From Marvinbryantia formatexigens DSM 14469 (GTDB taxonomy: Bacteria > Bacillota > Clostridia > Lachnospirales > Lachnospiraceae): DNA of 64,000 bases. Below are positions 18,742-25,991 of the stretch, one piece after another (positions within the stretch are counted from its first letter, which is position 1; the number at the start of each line of letters is the position of its first letter). The translations under genes were made by a program, and so were the position numbers. Where the stretch lies: positions 434,001 to 498,000 of the forward strand of contig NZ_CP102268.1 in assembly GCF_025148285.1 (NCBI RefSeq), read 5' to 3'. The notes beneath the pieces were generated by a model. It was not told where the DNA came from and did not search any database. It was given only the letters and a program-made list of their open reading frames with translations.

Positions 18742-18817
18742 CGCAGACCTTTGTGTACGGAAAATATATGGTGAGCCATCCTTGTATGTTTCTATACACA
18801 TTTCTTTTTTCTATTTT

Positions 18818-18847
18818 GCTTGTATAACTACTCTTTGCTTCACCGAA
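18818..18847. other. Right attachment junction of element A
   Basis: Arm GCTTGTATAACTAC (18818-18831), then the shared core GCTTCACCGAA (18837-18847), then cotJC sequence. In the joined circle the two arms are separated by 18 bp, with the dyad centre falling inside the core near the TC step, a plausible crossover dinucleotide. Confidence 0.78.
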
Positions 18848-19279
18848 ACGCTGGTAATGCACCACCTCGCGCGCACGCAGGAAGCGGATTGGGTCTGCCA
18901 CCTCCGGAATGTTCCGCACGACGCGCAGAATGTTGTCGTATGTCGACCGCGCTTTCTGTTCCGCAGCCATATTTTCATGCAAATCGGTAATCGGGTCGCC
19001 CTTTGCCTGGAATTCGCAGGCATTAAACGGCACTCCGCCCGCCGCCTGCGGCCAGATAGAAATCGTATGGTCAATATAATACGGCCCCAGCCCGGAGTTT
19101 TCAATTTCCTCCATCGACAGGTTTCTGGTGAGCTGATGAATAATCGTGGCAACCATTTCAAAATGCGCCAGCTCTTCTGTTCCGATATCCGTCAGCACAC
19201 CCATTGTCTGACGGTCCGGCATGGCATACCGCTGGGAAAGGTAGCGCATGGAGGCTCCGATTTCTCCATCCGGTCCTCC
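18837..19279 (-). pseudogene. cotJC: cotJC, middle fragment (codons 30-177)
   Basis: Encodes GGPDGEIGAS, then 138 residues to YQRFGEA, matching the body of manganese catalase/CotJC. In the restored numbering the di-Mn ligands would be Glu35, Glu65, His68, Glu136 and His170, all in this piece. An in-frame TAA (19282-19280) replaces the tyrosine codon expected before GGPD, and beyond RFGEA the frame runs into element A sequence. An AAGGAGG stretch at the upstream junction is formed by the split codons; no in-frame start follows it closely. See the flanking fragments for the joined gene. Confidence 0.88.
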
Positions 19280-19308
19280 TTATTGCAGAAACCTATAAAA
19301 GAGCACCT

Positions 19309-19542
19309 TCACTCATCAAATTCCAGCACTGCGATATTAAAGCGGTCGGTTTTCTTTACTTCTACCACCTTCCCGCGGTCCGTTTTCAGGCGTTCCCCGG
19401 CGCCGTATGGTCTGGACATCCCAATCGCATGTTCAATCATATAGCTGTACAGCCTCGTGGTCAGATATTCCTTCACTGTTACCACCTGCCCGACTGTCAG
19501 CATGTCACCGTTATCCTCTATGGTAAATTCCATCCGTCTCAT
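19309..19542 (-). CDS. Small protein of unknown function in element B
   Basis: 77 residues beginning MRRMEFTIED; GGAGG precedes the ATG. It looks like a small beta-rich protein (KGKVVEVKKTDRFNIAVLEFDE-type C-terminus). No family recognised. It ends about 30 bp from the junction with cotJC, so it is the last gene before the break. Confidence 0.55.
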   Translation of the reverse strand: MRRMEFTIEDNGDMLTVGQVVTVKEYLTTRLYSYMIEHAIGMSRPYGAGERLKTDRGKVVEVKKTDRFNIAVLEFDE

Positions 19543-19734
19543 AAGCCAACCTCCATTCCGGACGATGCCGTCTTTTCCCATATCTTTTCAGTATCTTTTT
19601 ACAACGTCTTTATCTTACCACAATCCGCACAGATTTTCCACGGACATTTTGCACCCATACTGCAGCCCGCCCTTTCTCCTGCTCTTTTCTCCCGGTTTCC
19701 TCCTGCCGCCCTCTCTCTGGAAATATTTTTCCTC

Positions 19735-19762
19735 TTTACTTTTCGAACATATATTCTATAAT
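19735..19762 (+). promoter_or_regulatory. Promoter of the 95-aa gene with overlapping palindrome
   Basis: TTTACT and TATAAT 16 bp apart. The -10 is embedded in TATTCTAT-N7-ATAGAATA, which could be an operator. Confidence 0.5.
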
Positions 19763-19793
19763 AGATATAGAATACACAGGAAGGGGGCAAAAA

Positions 19794-20081
19794 ATGCGCA
19801 CACAATTAACTGATTCTTCTTACTTTCCGGAATCCATGACCGTTGTTCCGGTGATCGTCTCTTTTGATAAGTGCGGCAATATGCTTCCCCTGTACATTGG
19901 CATTCACGGAGAATCCTTCAAAATATTATCCAGCTATCAGAGCAGCAGTCCGCGTTTTCAGAAATATAAGCAGTTCCAGTGCCGTGTCGAAGACCACGGT
20001 ATCATCCGGCAGGTGGAGCTTACCTATCATCCCGGCGAATGCTTCTGGACCATTCCAAAACTCCGGTGGTATCGTGACTGA
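19794..20081 (+). CDS. Hypothetical protein in element B
   Basis: 95 residues, start preceded by GGAAGGGGG. Mixed alpha/beta with a cysteine at 27 and no recognised domain. It lies between a promoter and the tRNA gene. Codon use is host-like. Function unknown. Confidence 0.55.
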   Translation: MRTQLTDSSYFPESMTVVPVIVSFDKCGNMLPLYIGIHGESFKILSSYQSSSPRFQKYKQFQCRVEDHGIIRQVELTYHPGECFWTIPKLRWYRD

Positions 20082-20180
20082 GCAATTTACGGACAAACCG
20101 TTCCAAAACATTCGGGCAAACCGGCGAACAATTTGGGCGAACAGTGCGAACAGTTTTTCTAAATTTTATGAAAATTTTTA

Positions 20181-20208
20181 TTGCATTTTTCTGATAACGT
20201 GCTATAAT
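20181..20208 (+). promoter_or_regulatory. Promoter of the tRNA-Ala gene
   Basis: TTGCAT and TATAAT with a 16-bp spacer; the tRNA begins 12 bp after the -10. Confidence 0.75.
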
Positions 20209-20219
20209 AAAATAGGTTT

Positions 20220-20292
20220 GGGGCATTAGCACAGCTGGGAGCGCGCCACGTTCGCAATGTGGAGGTCACGGGTTCGAATCCCGTATGCTCCA
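20220..20292 (+). tRNA. tRNA-Ala (anticodon CGC)
   Basis: 73 bases fold into a full cloverleaf: acceptor GGGGCAT/ATGCTCC with the G3-U70 pair that marks alanine tRNAs, anticodon loop TTCGCAA, T-arm ACGGG-TTCGAAT-CCCGT and discriminator A. The D-stem has one mismatch. CCA is not encoded. It reads GCG codons. It lies wholly inside element B, which would make loss of the element from the germ line costly if this is the only GCG-decoding copy. Confidence 0.92.
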
Positions 20293-20301
20293 GGAATGTA
20301 T

Positions 20302-20338
20302 AAAATCCGGAAGCAGGATACAGGCTTCCGGATTTTTT
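20302..20338 (+). terminator. Terminator of the tRNA gene
   Basis: Perfect stem AAAATCCGGAAG/CTTCCGGATTTT with an 11-base loop and a T run. Confidence 0.9.
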
Positions 20339-20473
20339 ATACCCCATTTTTATATTTTGTCAAACTGCCTTTTCCCGGCAGAAAGCTTTTTCCCGCATCT
20401 TTTCCCAAAAGCTTTTCCTGCAATTTTTTCGCCTGTGCTTCAAAGCCTCCTGCTTCGGACCGCTATACAGATT

Positions 20474-20689
20474 TTACGTCAGCCTTTTTCCTCTCCGCTG
20501 CCGGAACAGCTCCTGTTCTTTCCACTCCTTCAGTTTTTTCCGGTAATATACCGGTGTGTCTGTCCCCAATATCTCTATCAGGGTTTCTATCCTTTCCATA
20601 TGAAACCGGAAATCCTTCTGTGTCGGTCCTTTTTCCATGATTTTCCCGGATTCCTCTAACATACTGATTATTTCTTCGCGTGTCTTCAT
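20474..20689 (-). CDS. Small conserved protein, paralogue of the 4.28-4.50 kb gene
   Basis: 71 residues starting MKTREEIISM, with GGAGGA before the ATG. The motif ETLIEILGTDTP followed by YYRKKLKEWK is shared with the gene at 4280-4495, which has the same length. Upstream, three tandem copies of a 15-bp AGAAGAATAAAAAGC-like unit (about 20700-20745) separate it from the preceding gene. Function unknown; mostly helical. Confidence 0.6.
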   Translation of the reverse strand: MKTREEIISMLEESGKIMEKGPTQKDFRFHMERIETLIEILGTDTPVYYRKKLKEWKEQELFRQRRGKRLT

Positions 20690-20763
20690 TGATTGTCCTC
20701 CGCTTTTTATTCTTCTGCTTTTTATTCTTCTGCTTTTTGTTCGTCTGCTTTCTTCCAACGTCA

Positions 20764-20943
20764 TTATACAATAAAGGAATCGTTTTTTCCATCATAATCT
20801 GTCCGTCCCTCAAATCCGATGGCCGCTGCCGCCTTTTTCAGCACCTGTTCCGCCAGCCCTGCCGCCCTCTCCGGCTCCATTTCCTCCAGACGAATCCATG
20901 TTCCGTTCTCCTTCAGGTAACTGATTATCTCCGGCTTCTCCAA
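20764..20943 (-). CDS. Small hypothetical protein in element B
   Basis: 59 residues. TTG at 20943 is preferred because GGGAGGAGG lies seven bases upstream; the ATG eight codons earlier has no such site. The sequence (LEKPEIISYLKENGTWIRLE start) is helical and charged. It ends about 75 bp before the 71-aa gene and is probably co-transcribed with it. No family recognised. Confidence 0.5.
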   Translation of the reverse strand: MEKPEIISYLKENGTWIRLEEMEPERAAGLAEQVLKKAAAAIGFEGRTDYDGKNDSFIV

Positions 20944-21180
20944 CCGACCGCCTCCTCCCACCAGCATCCTATTCCGGCAGTCTCCCCGTTATGTTGACAA
21001 CCGCCATAAAAAGCCATCAAAATTTCCCCTGTGGCTGCGCATTAAAGTTTTCCCTGTTGCTTTCTCTGTTGCTGCACGTCAAAGTTTTTCCTGTGGCTTT
21101 CTCTGTGGCTGCGCGTCGGAATTGACTTCCTGGTCATAAATCTGTGCGGCAGACCCATACACTTTAACAAAGCATAACGG

Positions 21181-21269
21181 GATAACAATTATATATCCAG
21201 TGGCTCTGACAGAGTGACAATTAGAAATCCAGGAACTATAAGGGGTGACGATTATGAATCCAGAAGCTA
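21181..21269 (+). repeat. Three direct repeats leading into recombinase B
   Basis: Three related units of about 25 bp (consensus GTGACAATTA-AATCCAG-AGCT) start at 21181, 21214 and 21245, spaced 33 and 31 bp. The third covers the ATG at 21254. A second imperfect repeat series (CTGTGGCT-GCG-GTC/AAAGTTTT, about 21025-21115) lies just upstream. The array could bind the recombinase or a regulator. Confidence 0.6.
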
Positions 21270-22876
21270 CCGGCAACTTTACACCCGCCGCCTGTTACAT
21301 CCGCGTCTCCACCGACAGGCAGGAGGAGCTTTCTCCGGCTGCACAGCAGCGTCTGCTGCTTGATTATGCCTGTTCAAATCATATGCGGGTATCTCCGGAG
21401 CATATTTTTATTGAAAATGGCATTTCCGGCAGAAAAGCAGAAAAACGCCCGCAGTTTCAGCGCATGGTTGGTATGGCAAAGACGGAACAGCCGCCATTTC
21501 GCGTAATTCTGGTCTGGAAGTTCAGCCGCTTTGCGCGCAACCAGGAGGAATCCATCGTCTATAAATCCATGCTGAAAAAACAGCACGGCATTGATGTCGT
21601 CAGCATCACAGAGCCGCTTGCCGAGGGCCCTTTCGGCAGTCTGATTGAACGTATTATCGAATGGATGGATGAATATTATTCCATCAACCTGTCCGGCGAG
21701 GTACTGCGCGGTATGACGGAAAAGGCGCTGCGCGGGGGCTGCCAGAGCGCGCCCTGTCTTGGCTACCGTGCTCCCGGAGGCGGACAGCCGTTTGAAATTG
21801 TGCCGGAGGAAGCAGAAATCGTGCAGTATATCTTCTTCCAGTTTGCCATCGTCCGCCTGAGTGCCGCCGCCATTGCGCGTTCGCTCAATGAGCGCGGCAT
21901 TACTACCCGGCGCGGCAGAAAATTTGAGACGCGCTCGGTCGTCTATATTCTGCGCAATCGTTTTTATATCGGCAAAGTCTCCTGGAACGGCATCGAACGT
22001 GACGGCGCGCAGGAACGCTTTCTTTCCGAAGAGCTTTTTTCCCTGGCAAAGGAACGTCTGGATGCCGAATATGCACCCCGGCAGAGCCGCCGCCCGTCTT
22101 CCCGCCGTCACTGGCTGTCCGGTATGGTAAAATGCGCCGCCTGCGGGGCGTCCCTTGGCTATAACAAGAGCGCCTACCCCTTTTTCCAGTGCTGGAAATA
22201 CGCCAAAGGTATGCATCCCGGCAGTTGCAGCATCCAGGAACGGCAACTGACAGAAGCCATTTTTTCTTTCTTCAGAGAACTGCTTGCCGGAGCCGACTTT
22301 CTGCTGTCTCCGGCAGATACTCCGCTCCCCGCCTCCCGCGTCTCTGCGGCGTCCTGCCAGCGCAGTCCGGATGGCCTCGCCAGCCCTGATGCGTCTCTCT
22401 GCCAAAACGGTCTGGAAAATGCCATCCTCCCCGGTCCTGTGTCCTGCCGGTTCACATCTGAGAGCGCTGCCATCCCCGGCGCTCCGCTCTGCCTGCTTCA
22501 CCCGGAAGATATCTCCCATGCCGACGTGACTCTCTGCCAGAGCAGTCTAAAGAAGCTGGCACTCCGGGAGCTGCGTATAAAGGAAGCCTATGAGGCAGGC
22601 ATCGACACGCTCCCGGAATATCAGGAGAATAAGCAGCGCCTGCAATCCGAACGCGCCCGGCTGAATGCTCTGCTGGCATCTGCCCGGAAACAGGAAACCG
22701 CCAAAAAACAGAATCCGCAAAATCCTTCCTCCGCTCCTGTTTATACACTGCGCGAATTCTTTGAGAGCGACGCCATCCCTCCGGAACAAAAAGCCGCTTT
22801 TCTTTGCCGCGTTCTGGAGGAAATTGTCTGGGATAAGCAGAAAAACCGGCTTTCCTTCTTCCTGCGCACCCCCTGA
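21254..22876 (+). CDS. Large serine recombinase of element B
   Basis: 540 residues. Catalytic serine in CYIRVSTDRQE, arginine motif WKFSRFARN, Recombinase domain (about 165-265), zinc ribbon (CAACGASLGY ... CWKYAKGMHPGSC), then a long linker with repeated SLCQ-L elements and a C-terminal helical region. AGGGG precedes the ATG. The stop codon is about 90 bp from the cotJC junction, the same arrangement as recombinase A and as SpoIVCA beside sigK. It shares only family-level motifs with recombinase A, so the two elements were acquired independently. Confidence 0.92.
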   Translation: MNPEATGNFTPAACYIRVSTDRQEELSPAAQQRLLLDYACSNHMRVSPEHIFIENGISGRKAEKRPQFQRMVGMAKTEQPPFRVILVWKFSRFARNQEESIVYKSMLKKQHGIDVVSITEPLAEGPFGSLIERIIEWMDEYYSINLSGEVLRGMTEKALRGGCQSAPCLGYRAPGGGQPFEIVPEEAEIVQYIFFQFAIVRLSAAAIARSLNERGITTRRGRKFETRSVVYILRNRFYIGKVSWNGIERDGAQERFLSEELFSLAKERLDAEYAPRQSRRPSSRRHWLSGMVKCAACGASLGYNKSAYPFFQCWKYAKGMHPGSCSIQERQLTEAIFSFFRELLAGADFLLSPADTPLPASRVSAASCQRSPDGLASPDASLCQNGLENAILPGPVSCRFTSESAAIPGAPLCLLHPEDISHADVTLCQSSLKKLALRELRIKEAYEAGIDTLPEYQENKQRLQSERARLNALLASARKQETAKKQNPQNPSSAPVYTLREFFESDAIPPEQKAAFLCRVLEEIVWDKQKNRLSFFLRTP

Positions 22877-22951
22877 GCGGCGCGCACCGGACACCGTGCT
22901 TCTATAGCACACCAGGCAGTCTGTGACCTGATGACTGAGTAATCCATTTTA

Positions 22952-23062
22952 TCAGTTATGGCAATCAGGTCCCCCATACTGACTCATAATAAACTGCGCA
23001 AGCTTCGCATTTGGTGTCGTAATGTTGACCGGGTACTGTAATCTTTTTTCATAATTCCACAT
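22952..23062 (-). pseudogene. cotJC: cotJC, N-terminal fragment (codons 1-33)
   Basis: ATG at 23062 follows the cotJB stop directly, with GGGGG eleven bases upstream. Codons read MWNYEKRLQYPVNITTP through FIMSQYGGPD, the normal opening of CotJC. They then change to CHN and TGA inside element B. The GGPD codons overlap those at 19268-19279, giving in-frame joining. Confidence 0.9.
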
Positions 23063-23566
23063 TTAACGGCATCCCCCTTTCATTGCCGGCTCCCACGGCC
23101 ACGGCTGCATTACCCATTCCCAGCGGCAGCTATCCGCATCGTTTGTACTGTCAATCGTCAGCGGTGCAAAACGTCTGGCATAAACCGCCATCGCCTCCCT
23201 GCGCGCGGCGATCATTTCCCTGCTGTAGGAAAGTGCCGCGCAGTCATCCGGATGCGTATCCAGATACAGCAGAATATCACTTACTGCAAAACTCACTTCA
23301 TTAATACAGTCCAGAAGCTGCGTCTGATTCATGGTCTCGAAAGATGTCCGGCGCCGGTTTCCGCCGTCCATACGGCAGTTTTCCGTCCCGGCGCCCGCTG
23401 TCATACGGCAGTTCTCCATCGCCGTGCCGGAAGTCTGTCGCCGTTCTTCCATCCGGCGCGGCATCTGGCAGCTATCCGGCGCCGGGGACGCCGTCCGCTG
23501 CTGGCAGCCCTGCGTGCAGCTTCTCTGCATCTGCGCCGGATGATTGCGCATCATATAATTACTCAT
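23063..23566 (-). CDS. cotJB: Spore coat protein CotJB with long N-terminal extension
   Basis: 167 residues; coat-associated protein made in the mother cell. The last 88 residues are a complete CotJB (LLDCINEVSFAVSDILLYLD, THPDD, and the WEWVMQPWPWE end). The first 79 residues are an extra Arg/Met/Gln/Cys-rich, low-complexity arm with repeated ENCRM units. The start ATG overlaps the cotJA stop (ATGA), with GGAGAGG upstream. The gene is directly followed by the broken cotJC. Confidence 0.87.
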   Translation of the reverse strand: MSNYMMRNHPAQMQRSCTQGCQQRTASPAPDSCQMPRRMEERRQTSGTAMENCRMTAGAGTENCRMDGGNRRRTSFETMNQTQLLDCINEVSFAVSDILLYLDTHPDDCAALSYSREMIAARREAMAVYARRFAPLTIDSTNDADSCRWEWVMQPWPWEPAMKGGCR

Positions 23567-23760
23567 CTGCAGCCACCTCTCCTTCCACAGAATGGTTTGC
23601 AAAGCTCCGGGAAAATCGTGCCATTCTGCAGCGCCCTGCAGAGCGGGAACGTATCGTTAAACGCCGGCTGCCACGGCACATACGCCATTGCAAGCGGCAT
23701 TCCCGCAAGCGCGTCATTGCAGCGCGGCATAGTTGATGATTCGCGTGTCTGACAATTCAT
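23563..23760 (-). CDS. cotJA: Spore coat-associated protein CotJA
   Basis: 65 residues. CotJA hallmarks MPLAMAYVPWQ and GTIFPELCKPF are present. AAAGGAG precedes the ATG. First gene of cotJA-cotJB-cotJC-sodC-like. A sequence CATAAACT about 40 bp upstream resembles a sigma-E -10 (CATACANT), but I find no convincing -35. The C-terminus CGRRGGCR is shared with the cotJB ribosome site. Confidence 0.85.
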   Translation of the reverse strand: MNCQTRESSTMPRCNDALAGMPLAMAYVPWQPAFNDTFPLCRALQNGTIFPELCKPFCGRRGGCR

Positions 23761-23921
23761 AATAACTCCTTTATATCCTGATTCTCTATTAGTTTATGTG
23801 ATGCGCAAAAAAACGTGTGTCCGCGCTTGCAGCCGCCCGGATTTTATGTTATTCTTTTTTTAAGATGCCAGGGGCACCAGAGCCCGCGTCAGCAGGCACA
23901 AAAGTCTAAGGAGAAAGTTTT

Positions 23922-24614
23922 ATGAATACACTGGAAAAACGCGTACAGACCGCTCTGTCTGACATGCAGGATCCGGAATACAAAGCCTTCCAGAGCAAGC
24001 TGATTCCGACGGTGAATCCGGACCGGATTATCGGCATCCGCACGCCGCAGCTGCGCAAATTTGCCAGAGAGTTCGCAAAAAGCGGGGATGCCGCCGCATT
24101 TATGAAGCTCCTGCCGCACACTTACTACGAGGAAGACAATCTGCACGGCTTTCTGATCGAGAGCATGAAGGATTTCCAGGAAACGATTGATGCGCTGGAT
24201 ACATTTCTTCCCTATGTGGACAACTGGGCCACCTGCGATTTGATGGTGCCGAAGGTTTTAAAAAAGCATCCGCAGGAATTGTTTGAAAAAATCCGCCAGT
24301 GGCTGGCTTCCGGACAGACCTATACCATCCGTTTCGGCATCGGGATGCTGATGCGTTTTTACCTGGATGAGCTGTTCCAGTCCGAGTACCCCACACTGGT
24401 CGCCGCCGTCCGCTCTGAAGAATATTATGTTAATATGATGGTCGCCTGGTACTTTGCAACGGCGCTTGCCAAGCAATACGATGCCATTCTGCCGTATTTC
24501 CAGCAGAAGATGCTGGAGCCGTGGACGCACAACAAAGCAATCCAGAAAGCCATCGAAAGCTCGCGCATCACAGATGAGCAAAAGGTGTACCTGCGTACAC
24601 TGAAAATTAAATAA
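23922..24614 (+). CDS. DNA alkylation repair protein, AlkD-like
   Basis: 230 residues of HEAT-like helical repeats. AlkD proteins are DNA glycosylases that remove bulky or positively charged alkylpurines. The signature VDNWATCD (about 107-114, containing the catalytic-region Trp/Asp) and HNKAIQKAIESSRI fit the family. AAGGAG precedes the ATG. It is followed after 21 bases by the YhcH-family gene, probably in one transcript. Confidence 0.85.
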   Translation: MNTLEKRVQTALSDMQDPEYKAFQSKLIPTVNPDRIIGIRTPQLRKFAREFAKSGDAAAFMKLLPHTYYEEDNLHGFLIESMKDFQETIDALDTFLPYVDNWATCDLMVPKVLKKHPQELFEKIRQWLASGQTYTIRFGIGMLMRFYLDELFQSEYPTLVAAVRSEEYYVNMMVAWYFATALAKQYDAILPYFQQKMLEPWTHNKAIQKAIESSRITDEQKVYLRTLKIK

Positions 24615-24635
24615 CAACATGAAGGAGGAACACCC

Positions 24636-25100
24636 ATGATTTTTTCATCTATCTACACAGCATCCGAAAGCCTCTGCTACCCGAAGGGCATCCAGAAAGC
24701 GCTGGATTTCCTGAAGGACCACGATTTTACAGCTATGGAGCCGGGACGCTTTGAGCTCCAGGGCGATGATATTTTCGCCACGCTGATGGATGCCACCACA
24801 AAGCCAAAGGAGGAGGTACATCCCGAATCCCACCGTGAGTACATCGACGTCCAGTTCGTTGTCTCCGGCACAGAAAAGCTCGGCTTTGTAAATGATACCG
24901 GAAAATATGAGCCCATCGAGCACCCGGAGGGGTCTGACGTGTATTTCTATGGAGAGGTGGAAAACGAAAGCTTCGTCGTTTCCACGCCGGGCTGCTTCAG
25001 CGTCTTCTTCCCGGAGGACATCCACCGTCCCTGCGTCTGTGCCGGGGAACCGGAAAATATCCGCAAGGTCGTTGTGAAAATCCGTGTTGCCGCGCTGTAG
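24636..25100 (+). CDS. YhcH/YjgK/YiaL family protein
   Basis: 154-residue cupin-like protein of the EbgC/YhcH family, usually linked to sugar or sialic acid metabolism with a metal-binding pocket. Motifs HREYIDVQFVVSG and FFPEDIHRP carry the conserved His/Glu ligands. GGAGGA lies before the ATG. Substrate unknown. Confidence 0.85.
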   Translation: MIFSSIYTASESLCYPKGIQKALDFLKDHDFTAMEPGRFELQGDDIFATLMDATTKPKEEVHPESHREYIDVQFVVSGTEKLGFVNDTGKYEPIEHPEGSDVYFYGEVENESFVVSTPGCFSVFFPEDIHRPCVCAGEPENIRKVVVKIRVAAL

Positions 25101-25122
25101 ACGGATTAGTCGCGGCTCTTTT

Positions 25123-25186
25123 CCGGAACCATCAGCCGGTCAACGGGCTTTTTCCCGGAACCGTCGGCTGAACACGGGCTTTTTCC
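25123..25186. repeat. Two 32-bp imperfect tandem repeats
   Basis: CCGGAACC(A/G)TC(A/G)GC...CGGGCTTTTTC occurs twice, 32 bp apart, after the YhcH-family stop codon. Each has a G/C-rich then T-rich half and could give weak termination. Confidence 0.5.
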
Positions 25187-25197
25187 CGAAAATACAG

Positions 25198-25232
25198 ACA
25201 GCATCTGCCGCAAACTGACAGATGCTGTTTTT
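25198..25232. terminator. Terminator between convergent transcripts
   Basis: ACAGCATCTG/CAGATGCTGT stem followed by TTTTCTT, between the YhcH-family gene and the ABC ATPase. Confidence 0.85.
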
Positions 25233-25250
25233 CTTCTCATTTTTTATCTT

Positions 25251-25991
25251 TTATGCCTGACGGAATCTGCTCAGGAATTCCTTTGTCCGCTCATTCGACG
25301 GATTCTCAAAAATATCCTGCGGCGTTCCCTGCTCTTCTATCACGCCGTCCGTCATGAAAATTACATGCTTTGACACATCCCTTGCGAATGCCATTTCGTG
25401 CGTGACGATAATCATCGTCAGTCCTTCCTCCACGAGCTGGCGCATAACCTGGAGCACCTCGCCGACCATCTGCGGGTCGAGCGCCGATGTCGGCTCGTCA
25501 AACAGCAGCACCTCCGGCTCCATCGCAAGAGCTCTGGCAATCGCCACACGCTGCTTCTGTCCGCCGGAGAGCTGGCGCGGCTTCGCGTTGATATATTCCG
25601 CCATTCCCACCTTTTCCAGATAGAAAATCGCCTTTCTGTGCGCCTCTTCCTTACTCTTTTTCAGAACGCGCATCTGACCGACCATACAGTTGCCAAGCAC
25701 CGTCTTATTGTTAAACAGATTGAAATTCTGAAAAACCATTCCCACCTTTGCGCGGTACGACTCGACATTTACCCGGCGGTCCGTGATATCGGTTCCATGA
25801 TAGAGAATCGCACCCGTGCTGGGAATCTCCAGCATATTAATGCAGCGCAGAAGCGTTGATTTTCCGGAGCCGGACGGTCCGATAATACTGGTGACATCCT
25901 GCGGATGCACGGAAAAATCAATGTCCCGCAGCACCGAATGGCTTCCAAATTCCTTTCCCAGATGCTGTACCTGAATAATTGCTTCACTCAT
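25251..25991 (-). CDS. Polar amino acid ABC transporter, ATP-binding protein
   Basis: 246-residue GlnQ/HisP-type ATPase. Walker [11 protein letters not shown]-loop MVFQNFNLF, signature LSGGQKQR, Walker B VLLFDEP and the switch VTHEM are intact. GAGGAGG precedes the ATG, which overlaps the permease stop. It energises the transporter formed with the next two genes. Confidence 0.93.
   Translation of the reverse strand: MSEAIIQVQHLGKEFGSHSVLRDIDFSVHPQDVTSIIGPSGSGKSTLLRCINMLEIPSTGAILYHGTDITDRRVNVESYRAKVGMVFQNFNLFNNKTVLGNCMVGQMRVLKKSKEEAHRKAIFYLEKVGMAEYINAKPRQLSGGQKQRVAIARALAMEPEVLLFDEPTSALDPQMVGEVLQVMRQLVEEGLTMIIVTHEMAFARDVSKHVIFMTDGVIEEQGTPQDIFENPSNERTKEFLSRFRQA

Larger units (their letters stand above)
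5638..18847. mobile_element. Element A: 13.2-kb serine-recombinase mobilizable element inserted in cotJC
   Basis: Bounded by an 11-bp direct repeat and carrying a large serine recombinase at the right end, a MobV relaxase, a primase-helicase, HTH regulators and cargo (ApeA-like and STAND proteins). Most genes are AT-rich with codon use unlike the flanks, so this is a comparatively recent arrival. No conjugation machinery is visible, so it would move as an integrative mobilizable element using a helper. Excision at the repeats leaves the cotJC reading frame intact. Confidence 0.87.
19272..22972. mobile_element. Element B: 3.7-kb serine-recombinase element inserted in cotJC
   Basis: Bounded by GGTCC at 19272-19276 and 22968-22972, in the same codon phase (Gly-Gly-Pro) of cotJC. 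Inside lie a large serine recombinase at the right end, a tRNA-Ala gene and small genes. In the circular joint, GCAAT and ATTGC flank the core as an inverted pair 12 bp apart. Base composition and codon use match the host, unlike element A, so it seems long resident or domesticated. Confidence 0.83.

Noticed and set aside
18837-19279. Mid cotJC piece as an independent short Mn-catalase gene
   Set aside because: It lacks the N-terminal 29 residues, has an in-frame stop exactly at the junction and no start codon near the AAGGAGG formed there; the missing parts are found at 23.06 and 5.6 kb.
20159-20347. Minus-strand frame over the tRNA gene
   Set aside because: Shadow of the tRNA-Ala; the cloverleaf, promoter and terminator explain the sequence.
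21374-22519. Long minus-strand frame inside recombinase B
   Set aside because: Antisense by-product of GC-rich third positions; the plus strand carries clear serine-recombinase motifs.
23760-23830. Sigma-E promoter upstream of cotJA
   Set aside because: CATAAACT resembles a -10 element but no credible -35 is present at the right spacing, so it is not listed as a feature.
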